64,000 nt of DNA from Pyrrhosoma nymphula (Eukaryota > Arthropoda > Insecta > Odonata > Coenagrionidae): assembly GCA_963573305.1 (NCBI GenBank), contig OY754337.1, positions 77,327,094-77,391,093 of the forward strand, in the 5' to 3' direction. The position numbers and the translations under genes were made by a program. This document shows, piece by piece, positions 33,906 through 43,992 of this stretch. The first letter of the stretch is position 1, and each line of letters opens with the position of its first letter. The notes under the pieces are model-generated. The model saw only the letters and a list, made by a program, of their open reading frames with translations. It was not told where the DNA came from and made no database searches.

Positions 33906-35140
33906 ATTCGCTATACTTCCTCGCTTGTGTCCTTCGATACTCCGCTTGCCCACGGCATTCTTCTTAGCCCTAGCATCTAAAAGTCCTCCAACGCTCGTCC
34001 TCTTACCACTCAGGCTTAATTATCCTTATTTTTCGTTAAGTTTGCCTTTTTCTTTCCTCAATTCTCATCCTGCTTTGTCATCTAATCATTATTCCCATAT
34101 ACTAGCGAAATATTCAATCTGGCATCCTAGCCGAATTTCTATCACGCGGACTTTTAGGCATAAGAAAGATGGCTTGATTCGGAGAAGAGGCGGGCATCGA
34201 TGGCCTTCTTGTCGGCGGCAGAGTATGTGGCGTTGTCGAAGTTGACAAACTGATGCGTTCCTTGTACAATTTTAGGTCTTTAAAAAGAAGAATAATTATT
34301 ATAATTTGCCTGAAGATGAGGAATTGATAAAAGATAATTATGGACAAATATGTGAGACCAAGCCTCATCGCTCATAATGTTTGTAATATACTCATTCTTA
34401 ACTTGAGTAAGGACACGTATATATCACAAGGAGTAGGTAGTAGATGAGAGAAACTCGTTCAAAAGCACGTTGCTAGCGGTGCCATGCAGACTGACGCACG
34501 CCTCTCTGCGGTGGAGAAGAAAAACATACAGTACGAAATAATCGACAATACCAACGCACCGACGAAGACCCACCCACCTCATTTTTCACGAATCGTAAGT
34601 CAAGTAATAAAAATACAACTATGCGTCCCAAACAAATAAATTTAAAACCAATTACGTCCATATAATAGTTTCTATTCTCATGACTGCAAATGAATAACAT
34701 CTGTTCGCTCAAAAATGACAATGTTTCGGCACTGAAAATCTACTTAAGTGATCCCTGCTTTGAACTTTAATGAAAAAGAGAATATTTTGAATACCAATAT
34801 TCATCTCCACATAAGGCTTTCAGAAGTATTTTATAGAACTAATGTTGATTCAATGAATAAAAAATGAAATATGGTCTTATTAACACGTGATGGTAACTGA
34901 AATATCAGCATTGGAGGTAATTGAGGAGTAATTAGTGTCGTTGTCTAAGCTTATTCATGGCATTTTGGCTTGATTTAAAAGATAAAATGTTTTCAACCTT
35001 GAAACTTGATTTTTACAAATTTCCACGAGGCAAAAGTTAACTGCAATGAAACTTCAGTCGAAAGAATACCTTCCTGTAATTTTTACCACGCATTCGAAAT
35101 CAGCTGATGAAAAAACCACCAGAAAATGCGAATACTTCCC
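33906..35140. other. No gene recognised
   Basis: A plus frame at 33868-34245 begins inside the retroelement tail and has no known domain. The rest is AT-rich. Confidence 0.45.
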
Positions 35141-35149
35141 TACGCACCT

Positions 35150-35620
35150 CGACATGCAGCATGATTCGTCTTCCAACAAAGAGGCGGAATCGCACCCACA
35201 TCCCTTTCAATTGTTCCTTCCTCCCGACTCCACTACCCATCGCCCATCCTCCCCGTCTGACAATCATCGCCTGGGTCCATTTCCTCCTCCCTGGGTATCC
35301 TACGGCAAAGTTCCCCCCACAACTCCGGACCTCCACTTACATCGACGGTTCGGCGTACTCTCAGGCTATGACTAGCATCTCCTTCTTCCCTGTTCAAACA
35401 ATGGATCCAAACTCTTCTTCCCAGGGAGACAACTCCCCTCTCAGTTAGTTACTCCGCTTTTCCTTCTCTCGCGTCCCGCAGAACTATAAATAGATTCCCA
35501 GAACTTCGGCCCCGAAAGGGAGCGGCGCGGCATTGACTGGAAGAGCAGCAGGGAAGGCAGAGGGAGGGGTCGATGTGAACCGAGAGCAGCTCGGATGGGC
35601 GGGGTCAGGACCGGGGCAAG
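35150..35620. other. GC-rich island
   Basis: C/T-rich then G-rich with moderate CpG; overlapping frames are open on both strands. GCCCCGAAAGGGAGCGGCGCGGC lies near 35509. No identifiable promoter motif or exon. Confidence 0.4.
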
Positions 35621-36930
35621 AAAAGGGTTTCATAGGTGCGCCCACTGGAGCGTGGGGCAGCATAATTCTACGCATACGGAGTGTTTATATTTTTCCTTTG
35701 TCCATTTACTGAGTGAAAAAATCCAATTCTTTCGCCCTCTATACTCCATAATATCAATTACACTAAAGCCTGAAATGTCATAGCACGAGGACTACCGTAA
35801 CGAAAAAGTAGTTGTACGAGAACGGCACTAAGCATAGTCGCTGAAGCCTTACGTATTTATTAAAAATCTCAACAGCTGTGGTAACTGTTACTTGAATCGG
35901 CTTATATTGGTGACTCTAGTCCAGTGCTCTTAGCACAAGTATATATTAAACGTTTTCGTCAGAAGCGTAATTCTGCCCATAGTATCGAGCAGTATGATAG
36001 AACGTTTGTTATTGGGCCACTGTAAATTGGCAACAGTTGCTGTATGTGGACATTTTTGATTAAATAAATTAAATAAATAAATAGAAAAAACAAGAACCTT
36101 TCTTCATCCACAAAAAGCTCTTTATACTTCAGATCTTTTTGGCGTCTTTCTTCGAGAGCAAGGTCTGATGAAAAATTTGCGTTCCTATCTTCCTCTAGCA
36201 CTAATTTATAAATATCGTAAAGCCGGCTTTCCACGCTATTCTTATCCTGAGTGGCGCCTATGGTATGAGCAGACTATGCTATGATATAGTAAAGCATACA
36301 CCGGAAGGGTAACAATGCTGCAATGCGTCTGTCGAAAAGTCAAATAGAAATAAATAACCTGATTAAAATTGGGATAAACTATCTTCAAGGAAATTAAGGC
36401 ATCACTAACTCTCTATCGTGTTCCGTATGAAGATTATCTCCTGAGTATTTAGCTTTAAAATAATTAGAGGGATATGAATGGAGATAAGAAAGAGCATACA
36501 TAATGCTAATGGCTCTACTGATGCATTCGATCAGTTACAATTCTCTGGCCAAAAATGACGCTGACTTTTTATTGAAAAATAAACATAATTTAGGACTTTA
36601 TGACGTTTTAATTTTTGCAATCTCAATAGAAGAGTTAGTTTATTTGTTTCTAATGCTCAACTATTTTTCTCTTTTAATGACCGAGCATCACGGAGGTATA
36701 ACTACCTACCTTCTGTATCACAGGAGCCCACTTTTTTTTATTTGTATATTTTATGTATCTACTAATATGAACATTAGGTTTTACTCTACAAATGACTTGA
36801 ATTACACTGTGGAAAAACTAAGTTAAGTTCATTATTACATTGAACTCATCTTTTTACCCCATATAGTTCTCGCCAGGACTCTCATATGTCAGAAGTCGAT
36901 TTCACTCTGCATTCGTTGGCATTTTTCAAC
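35621..36930. other. AT-rich stretch, no gene recognised
   Basis: Contains a TAAATAAAT-type low-complexity stretch at about 36058-36085 and short open frames only. Confidence 0.5.
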
Positions 36931-36939
36931 ACTAAACTG

Positions 36940-37270
36940 ATGAAGAGAAGCATTCCCCGTTCCCTCCCGTGCGAGTGGATTCGCTGAACTATCAACTAAC
37001 CGCGGGAGATTCGTGCGGCTTAGCCCGGCCTTCGGAAGGGAGGAGAGGTGGACAAAGAGGGACGAATTGTAAGAGCGGCGTTCATTATGGGGCAGGTTGG
37101 ACCCTGTGAGCGGTGAAAAGCGACTCCCCGACCCGGCGCAAACAGATAGGGTAATGGGGAGGGTCCTCCCGTGTACACAAGCACCCTCCTCCCCCCGGAA
37201 ACTTCCTCCCCTTCCTCCATCCCTCATTCCCTCGTCGGGCGACCGGTGGCCTATTTATTCTCGCGCTTCA
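36940..37270. other. GC/CpG-rich island
   Basis: CpG-rich sequence with overlapping open frames on both strands (37020-37227), abutting a minus-strand SINE downstream. Confidence 0.4.
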
Positions 37271-37349
37271 TTTCATTTATTTACAATTTCCTCGAAAACG
37301 GGCAACAAAACCTTATACACCGGCTCCTATGACATGTTGCAAGAGTCGA

Positions 37350-37460
37350 TCACACACAACCGTGTACTGGGTGGTAAAATATACACCCAAGTATGACTCG
37401 AACCCGACTCGAAGTTGGGGTAGCAGGTGAGGACTAAACCCCGCTGTCACCGGAGTCAGG
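37350..37460 (-). mobile_element. SINE family A head, minus strand
   Basis: On the minus strand CCGGTGACAGCGGGGTTTAG, TCGGGTTCGAGTCATACTTGG (B box core GGTTCGAGTC) and a decayed body match the 31.9-32.07 kb and 61.46 kb copies. Confidence 0.6.
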
Positions 37461-37661
37461 AATACTATGCCCTCGAAAACCCAGCTCCATATTTATACAA
37501 TCTTTCCGGGCGCGTTTTCTTTTCATTTGCCCATGAATCATCCATAGTAGAATTTGTCTTCCATCGATAAAAATCATTTACAATTGTTCTTCAATGTTTA
37601 TTGTTCAATTGCAGTCTTTAATTAGAGGTCATCAGAGATACTGCTGATCAAGTCGTAAAAC

Positions 37662-37745
37662 CAGCCTGGGTAGAGAAGTTGGTAACGCACCGGCATGGCA
37701 CCCCGAAGGTCGTGGGTTGCAAAACCTACCTTGGGCGTGGATGTT
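37662..37745 (+). mobile_element. tRNA-derived SINE head
   Basis: GCCTGGGTAGAGAAGTTGGTAACGCAC resembles a tRNA D-arm/A box, and GGTCGTGGGTTGCAAAACC fits the B box position. The sequence between the boxes is tRNA-like in length, but the acceptor stem is not conserved. Confidence 0.5.
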
Positions 37746-39418
37746 TTGTTTACGGCAGGATTGAAGTCATTGGTTAGACAGCGATGTAACTAGAACATTA
37801 GTAGCACTTAAAATCCAATAATGCTTTAAAAAATTTCAAAATTATCTTAATTATCAAAATTATCTGTTGCATATTTTTCGCATGAATGTTAATCTCTAAT
37901 TCTATGCTTCACGTAATTCACGCTCGTTACATTACGATACATAAATATGATAAATATCCGTATAATTATTCAAGATATGAGATAATCATTTCTATTTCAT
38001 GCGGCAGGCTCTACTTTTTTTTTGAAATATTAAAATGAAAGCATCGAACAAATGAAATTTAACTCAAGCGTCTAGTAAGACTTCGGTGCTTTTCATGATA
38101 ATACTCATCTGAAGGAAGTACAAATATAGAAAAATGATCAATAGGAAAACATAAACTGACCCCGGACTCAACGAGATTAACTTCAGCTGTTTTAGAAAAG
38201 TAATCGTTAGAGATTAATTTCACTATGTTTCACGTGGAAGGTGAATGAATACTATTAAGTGTACTGGAGTTTTCATGATTTTTATGCCAAATATTGAAAT
38301 AAAAAGGAGCCAGAAATGATCTACATGTAAAGCAAAGCGGTTTCATCTACTTTCTTTAATGGCTTCAAAATGAGAATTAATTTCAAATGCAAAATAAATT
38401 AAAGGCATATGGACTAAGTCCAACGATGATTCATTTTTGTAACCACTAGCATAAGCAACTATAAGTGAGTAATATGCCACCGTCCATGAAATAAAAAAGG
38501 CGCTATGACAATTTTAAAATGCTAAGGAATGAGTGAGATAAGCGTAAGATAAGTTTGATATTACTAAGAGTTCATGGAATTAGTTATGCAGTTGTATGCA
38601 CAGAAGGGTCATTGATTGGTTGACGCAAAGGACAGAGGTGAACCACCGGCACAAAGTTGTACTAGAGCACATAATAAGAAACCGTCGATATTTGATTAAA
38701 TTACACGCAAAAAATTCAAAGATTTATGGTCAACTACTGTGATAGTTAAGTAATATAAAATATTTGAAACAATAGGGTGTTATCATTTGAGATTGGCTTT
38801 TAATACACGATTAAAGATTGAATAGATATATTGAATTTATATGAATTGAATGACGAACTTCTGGGATACAGCAGCAAATAATTTTGCAATGAAAATCAAA
38901 ATTAAATAGAATTGGTTTTATGTAGCAATTTTTAAAAATAAATCAGTCGTAGGTACAACACATCAAAGGAAAACTCATTTTGTGGAGACTCCTTGACAAA
39001 AAAAACGTTCGATGTGATAATTATAAAAAATAGGAATGAATAAATACTTCTGGGCTGCACGCACGAGGCATTAGTTAACTTAAAGTGACATAATCCTGTT
39101 TACAGTGCTTTCAAATATCATTTCCCCCCAACGGTGAGTGTATTATTGACTATTGCCAGGACTGCATCACTGGAAGACATGAACTCACAACCTGAATCAA
39201 AGACGGAACATGCTCTAGATTTTAAGAGCAATGTGCAAGTCAGCCATTGGTTGTTTTTTCCGCAAATCGGATCCGCACTAGATATATTACCCAATGGGGT
39301 CATCGCAACTTTTCTATATATTTCTCTCTTAGTCCCCTACGCGGAATTGCCATATTAAAAGGTTTTTATCCAAGAAGATGATCTATTCCACTGAATACTG
39401 AGTCTGAGCCATTCATAA
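37746..39418. other. AT-rich stretch, no gene recognised
   Basis: No transposon ends or open frames of note; highly AT-rich. Confidence 0.5.
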
Positions 39419-39646
39419 AATCTTGTTTGACTAGTTGATCTCTCCATTGTTTTTGGGGTTTCACCGCGTTGAACTTAGTTGGTGACGACAGTTTCGCTAG
39501 TATTCCAACCAGCGTCCTCAGGTTGGAATACCAGCGACATTGTTGTCATCAAGTAAGTTCAACGCGGTGAAAATTAAAAAAAACAATGGAGAGATCAACT
39601 AATCAACGCCGCAGAAACCTTAGAATCTTGTTTGACTAGTTTGATC
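39419..39646. mobile_element. Palindromic hammerhead-like element flanked by a 22-bp direct repeat
   Basis: The palindrome (39432-39605) has arms sharing AGTTGATCTCTCCATTG, CACCGCGTTGAACTTA and, at the centre, TATTCCAACC / GGTTGGAATA. It is flanked by AATCTTGTTTGACTAGTTGATC (39419-39440) and an almost identical copy at 39624-39646, which looks like a target duplication of about 22 bases overlapping the left arm. Variable-length target duplications are known for Penelope-like elements. There is no coding sequence. Confidence 0.6.
39484..39521 (-). ncRNA. Hammerhead-like motif
   Basis: On the minus strand CTGAGGA, CGCTGG...CTAGC stem, GAAAC-TGTC-GTC. The opposite arm has GACAT instead of GAAAC, so only this strand keeps the core. 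No stem I complementarity is apparent. Confidence 0.35.
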
Positions 39647-40139
39647 GCTTAAATACGCTTGCCACCACCACTTGATAATCTGGGCTTAGAACTTGAAAAA
39701 TTCGGTAAATTCATTTGTTATATGCATTCGTTAAATATTCCAGGTAACATTCAAGGTATTTGGAATAGGTTTTCGTCAACCATAATTAGAGATCCATCTT
39801 ATTGGACACATTGATCGTTAGAATCTTTCGTAAGTTCTAGCTCAAGATTAATTTATTTCTGGATATCAAAGCTTACGAAGACTGAAACGAGACAAAAAAG
39901 AGACGGAGGGAACTTTTTTCGGAGATCTGAGACGGAAGACGTCCTTTAATGATTACTGTGGGCATTAAGACTCGTGAGACATTAAGACAGGGGTCATTGT
40001 ATGGAATAAATATTGCCTTAAATGCAACAATGCAGAAGGATGAAGTTATCCGGCGGTGAGTTTTGAATTATAAAATGTTGTATACACATTCCAGACTACA
40101 CTCTTGCTTCAAGCACATATCTTCCCCTCCAAAAACTCC

Positions 40140-40720
40140 AAACTACTTCTCCATTCCTCCCCCCTCTCTCGCAACATCTGACCGCCTTTCCTCCCGCCCC
40201 ACCCCAATGCACTCATTATTTCACCAGTAATCGTCCTTCATAACCTGCTGCCTGCCCTCCAAGTCCCCTTTATGACGCCGCTCCTACTCCCATTCCAACT
40301 CGACCATTCTCCCCCTCACATCATTCCACCGACTGTACTTACACCTCCCACCCCCTTCCTCACGATGAACCTATTCTCCCCTCCCTTCCACACTCACACC
40401 CCCTGCCATTTCCCCCCCACCCACCCCCTCCCCGCCAGCCGCATTCATTCCACGGTTCCTTCTCACGCGACAGTCTACGTGGCGGCAGTGTTTGCGGATG
40501 TCCGCGACGCCGCAGACTTGGCCCCCGTCCGCTGGGACTTTCACCACACTGCACCATCATATGCCAGGCCACACACCACGCGAAAGGGCAGCACACGCGC
40601 GCGAGGCACGGCAGCACACTCTCGCGAGGAGCGAGAGAACCAGACGAAGGGGAGGGAGGGATGGGGGAACACGTGAGGGCAGCTCTGAGAGTGGGTGAGC
40701 AGTGCGAGGGGGAATAATAA
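40140..40720. other. GC/CpG-rich island
   Basis: A C-rich first half (about 40140-40450) precedes a truly CpG-rich half (40480-40690, including CACGCGCGCGAGG). Frames are open on both strands. It has the composition expected of a CpG-island promoter. No TATA, initiator or exon can be assigned with confidence. Confidence 0.45.
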
Positions 40721-40964
40721 GCACTCTCCTTCTCTGCTTGCGCCTACCCCACCGTTCAATGCTATGCAATGCGTGGAATTTGTCCCTTGCGATTGAATCC
40801 CCGGGAAAATATAGAATGTTTATTGTGGTGCATGAGTATATACAGGCGGTGATTCGCGAAGAACCTGTACTACTCCACGATGCAATAGTTGACACGATTT
40901 TAAAGCATTATTTGTCCTGTGAATATGGGGTCGAAACTCATTAGTAACCGAGATACTGCAACGC

Positions 40965-41185
40965 AAACATTTCACATGGCAGTTACCACGTAATAGCCAA
41001 AAAGCAACGGCGCGGCGTGTACTGATAGTTACGAATCAAAGCTTTCCGTGTTTGTACTTAAAACATGTGTTTTTCTTTTCCTACTAAAATTTATGCTTAC
41101 CATTTCCATTTTTATAGGTGGTAAACAAGATTGGAAACAATTTTCTTCTTCAAATATTTTCTATTTTTAATAACTTTTTATTTTT
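40965..41185 (+). repeat. Diverged repeat, copy 2 (pair with 20440-20660)
   Basis: Colinear with 20440-20660 through the blocks AGTTACC, GCCAAAAAGCAA, TACTGATAGTTA, GTTTGTACTTA and AAATTTATGCTTA. No ends recognised. Confidence 0.4.
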
Positions 41186-41997
41186 AGGGTTGTGCAAAAA
41201 TTGACTCCATTAATATAGCAAGTGTAATTTTCTCTCTACTTCTGGTGCATTTATTTTACTCTTCCCAAATTTAAGAAAATGAATCACATTGCATATGACT
41301 GACAATCGATCCATGACGCTAGTCGCAACTTGAGTATTTGGTTGTCACTGGAATGTTTGCTTTCTTTAGCCCACAATAAGACATCCATCCGGGTTTCCGT
41401 GGTTATAAAGTATTTTATTTATATTTAAAAGCTTCAATTTACGAGTAGAATTTTCTTTACCTGCACATAAATTCCAGTTCTTCGCAAAAGGGAATCAATC
41501 AATGAGCTCACGTAACGGTATCACTTAAAATGCCGTTTCTCCGCTAAAAACTAAGATAGGAAAATCTTAAACTTGTTCAAGGTGTGATTAATATATGCAT
41601 GTCTTTTTCTTTCAATACTGCCACTCATGCTTATGGTGGCTTAGTTTCAAGGTGGCACCCGAAAACTTACATTTCTATGCCAACTGCAAAGTTCGCTGAC
41701 CAAAAATGTTTGCGTTGCCTCAGCTGCAAACTGCAACGAAGAATCAGAGTGTGTAACACGGCTGGTGAAGGGGCTTGGTTTGGAGCTGCTAGAGACTCGG
41801 AGGTAGGCCTATCCGATTATTCGATTACTTGAATCGTCGATTCAATTATTTTTGCAGTTGATCGATTATTTCAGCGCATCGATGTCAATCGCGATACTCG
41901 ACTCGATTGTCAATTTTTTTCACGTGTCAATTGTTGTTCAATTGTCAATTGTTATTCAATTCACAATTATTTTCCGGTAATTAATTGACGATTATTG

Positions 41998-42205
41998 ACG
42001 GTGGTGAAGGCCACCACCTACCCCTCCCTCCTGAAGTTAGCAAATATATATCCCGGCAGCTAGCACTGCGTCCGAGAGGTTGTTCAGTCTCGGTGGGAAC
42101 ATTGTCATCGACACACGCCAGTGTCTGTCGGATGAACACGCTGAGGATCTCATTTGCACGCCTCCAAATAGCGACATATTTCTTTACTTAATTAATAAAA
42201 GTTAA
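41998..42205 (+). pseudogene. hAT transposase C-terminal dimerisation region
   Basis: The first frame reads KATTYPSLLKLANIY, matching the conserved WWK...YPxLxxLAxxYL entry to the hAT dimerisation domain. After a one-base frameshift near 42046, the frame from 42047 to the stop at 42205 reads YIPAASTASERLFSLGG and then NIVIDTRQCLSDEHAEDLI (the conserved 'P(A/S)(S/T)ExxFSxxGxxxxxxRxxLxxxxxxxLxxL' block). It ends about 15 residues later. The DDE catalytic triad, zinc-finger BED domain and the rest of the protein are absent, so it cannot be functional. Confidence 0.85.
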
Positions 42206-42360
42206 CTGATTGGATTATCTTGTAGTTTTTCAAATAAGTTCTTTCATTCTTCTCATTGCCAAAGGAAAACCTTTGAAAAGCAAAATCCAACTGAGTCCTG
42301 TCAATTAGGTGTTGGTTGATGTCAGTTAATCCTATTGGTTGAAAAAAATCCTATTAGTTG

Positions 42361-42620
42361 ATGTCAATTAATTGAGCAATGTCAAATAATTGGACTTTTC
42401 AATTAATTGAATGACAAAATAATTGTCATTTCTTCAACTGCCGGTTGATGTCAATTAATTGAGAAATGTCAAATAATTGGACTTTTCAATTAATTGAATG
42501 ACAAAATAATTGTCATTTCTTCAATTCCCGGTTGATGTCAATTAATTGAACAATGTCAATTAATTGGACTTTGTCAATTAATTGAATGACAGAATAATTG
42601 TCATTTCTTCAATTCCCGAC
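42361..42620 (+). repeat. 87-bp tandem repeat, about three units
   Basis: Units start at 42361, 42448 and 42535 (87-88 bases each). Each contains ATGTCAATTAATTGA, ATAATTGGACTTT or TTAATTGGACTTT, and the small palindrome AATGACAAAATAATTGTCATT (A in one unit replaced by G). The repeats lie between the transposase end and the right terminal repeat of the hAT element, where transposase-binding subterminal repeats normally sit. Confidence 0.85.
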
Positions 42621-42702
42621 AATTGAATCGACCACTTTTCCAATTATTCTTATAATTGATCAATTTCGATTTTTTCGATAATCGCACAGACCTACTCGGG
42701 GG

Positions 42703-43900
42703 CTACAGGCAAGGCTAACATTACTCGAAAATTTCAGGTCAAGCAAATTTCAGGTTGACTCGTAGGAATTAATGTAAACATCTAGAGCTGTCCGAAGCGA
42801 CAAAATAAAGAGAGATATACTGCCGAACTGATGTGCATAAAACTTCCTTCTTCCCACGCACCATTCATAACTTCAACTAACCCAGTAGGACATTTCGTAA
42901 ACACACAATTCACTTTAGTCCTTTCCTTCTCCCAACTCCTTTTCCCTCTTCTCGCTCTTTTTTGTAGCTCGCGTTCAAACAACCTCCTGCCCTAAGGTTC
43001 GCAGAGCAGTAAGTACATATAGAGTTATGTGACATTGGCTTTTCAATTCCATTTAAATTCGTATCCAAACAATCACATGTCTTTAATATGCATGATTGCT
43101 AAGCTTTCAATGTTGTTTAAAACGACTAGTCAATAAGATAAACATTATTTGAATAATTTCTTCAAAACGGCTCATTCAAATTGTTTTCTTAAATTCCATG
43201 TATCATAATCAGTTACGATCGGTCGAAAAGTTCCAATTAGCTTTGCATCAGGCATTACAGAATAATTATCCTCTTTAGATAGCAGCAGTATATACACTCA
43301 CCATCACTATTTGAGACCCTAAGAATGATAGAAGTTCGCCTTAACACCATTATTGAAATCCATCAATACGTATTCTCAAGTGATGCATTCTTGATTTATT
43401 GGAATAATTATTGAATATACGCAATAATGTGATTACTAATATGAAATTCAACTGTTTGTGGCTCAACTGTGTGAAATTTCATGATAATTAACATAGAAGA
43501 AAAACTTAGTTAATTTCACAGCGAATTTTGACCAGCTTCGTCGAACTGATCTAAAATGATTTACTATGTGTACTAAGGTAAAATAAATCGGTACAATGTA
43601 AATGAATAATTATCTGAGAAATAAATACTGTAAGGTCACCCTTCGAACCTACATGCACCCCACGGTGATCAATCCAGCTCTCTGTACGTAATATCCTTGC
43701 GTATAGGCAATTTTTAAGACAGAAGTGAACGACAAAAAAGGGTTATTTTAGGCGTTCCATAGGCTGCGGCAGCCACCTCGTTCTTCGCAGTAACAGATGA
43801 TGGGCCCTTATTATCCGCAAACCTTTCTCAATCGAACTTTATCCGCGGGATTGGGATATCGGCCGATATCGAGCACCAGTGGAAATGCAACAGTTAATGA
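42703..43900. other. AT-rich stretch, no gene recognised
   Basis: No elements recognised; short open frames only. Confidence 0.5.
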
Positions 43901-43992
43901 TTTATTTATTTTATTTATTTTCTTCTTCTTCTTCTTCTTTCAGGAGATATGGGTCAAATAAATAGAAACCGAAAGAAAGAAGAAGAAGAAAA
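43901..43992. repeat. Mirror microsatellites (TTC)n and (GAA)n as a hairpin
   Basis: A TTTA-rich stretch and (TTC)n run (43901-43940) are followed about 30 bases later by an (GAA)n run (43971-43991) and ATAATTAATAATA. The two runs are complementary, so the region can form a hairpin. (GAA)/(TTC) tracts can also form triplexes. Confidence 0.7.

Larger units (their letters stand above)
41796..42702 (+). mobile_element. hAT transposon remnant with 8-bp target duplication
   Basis: The element proper is 41804-42694 (891 bp). Its terminal inverted repeats are TAGGCCTATCCGATTATTCGA (left) and, inverted, TAGGTCTGTGCGATTATCGA (right). It is flanked by CTCGGAGG (41796-41803) and CTCGGGGG (42695-42702), an 8-bp duplication with one mismatch, diagnostic of hAT. 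Inside are the hAT transposase C-terminus (41998-42205) and repeated GTCAATT-type subterminal motifs, including an 87-bp tandem array. The full element is normally several kilobases, so most of the transposase has been deleted. Confidence 0.82.

Noticed and set aside
34312..34350. CCTGAAGATGAGG resembling the hammerhead-like box
   Set aside because: No GAAAC box or stem follows.
15569..37745. tRNA-like segments as genuine tRNA genes
   Set aside because: A and B boxes are present but cloverleaf acceptor and anticodon stems do not form, and the segments continue into shared SINE bodies.
40272..40676. 134-codon Pro/His-rich plus frame
   Set aside because: Low-complexity C-rich DNA; several other frames are also open.
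42361..42620. 87-bp repeats as a CRISPR array
   Set aside because: Units are contiguous repeats without unique spacers, inside a eukaryotic hAT element.
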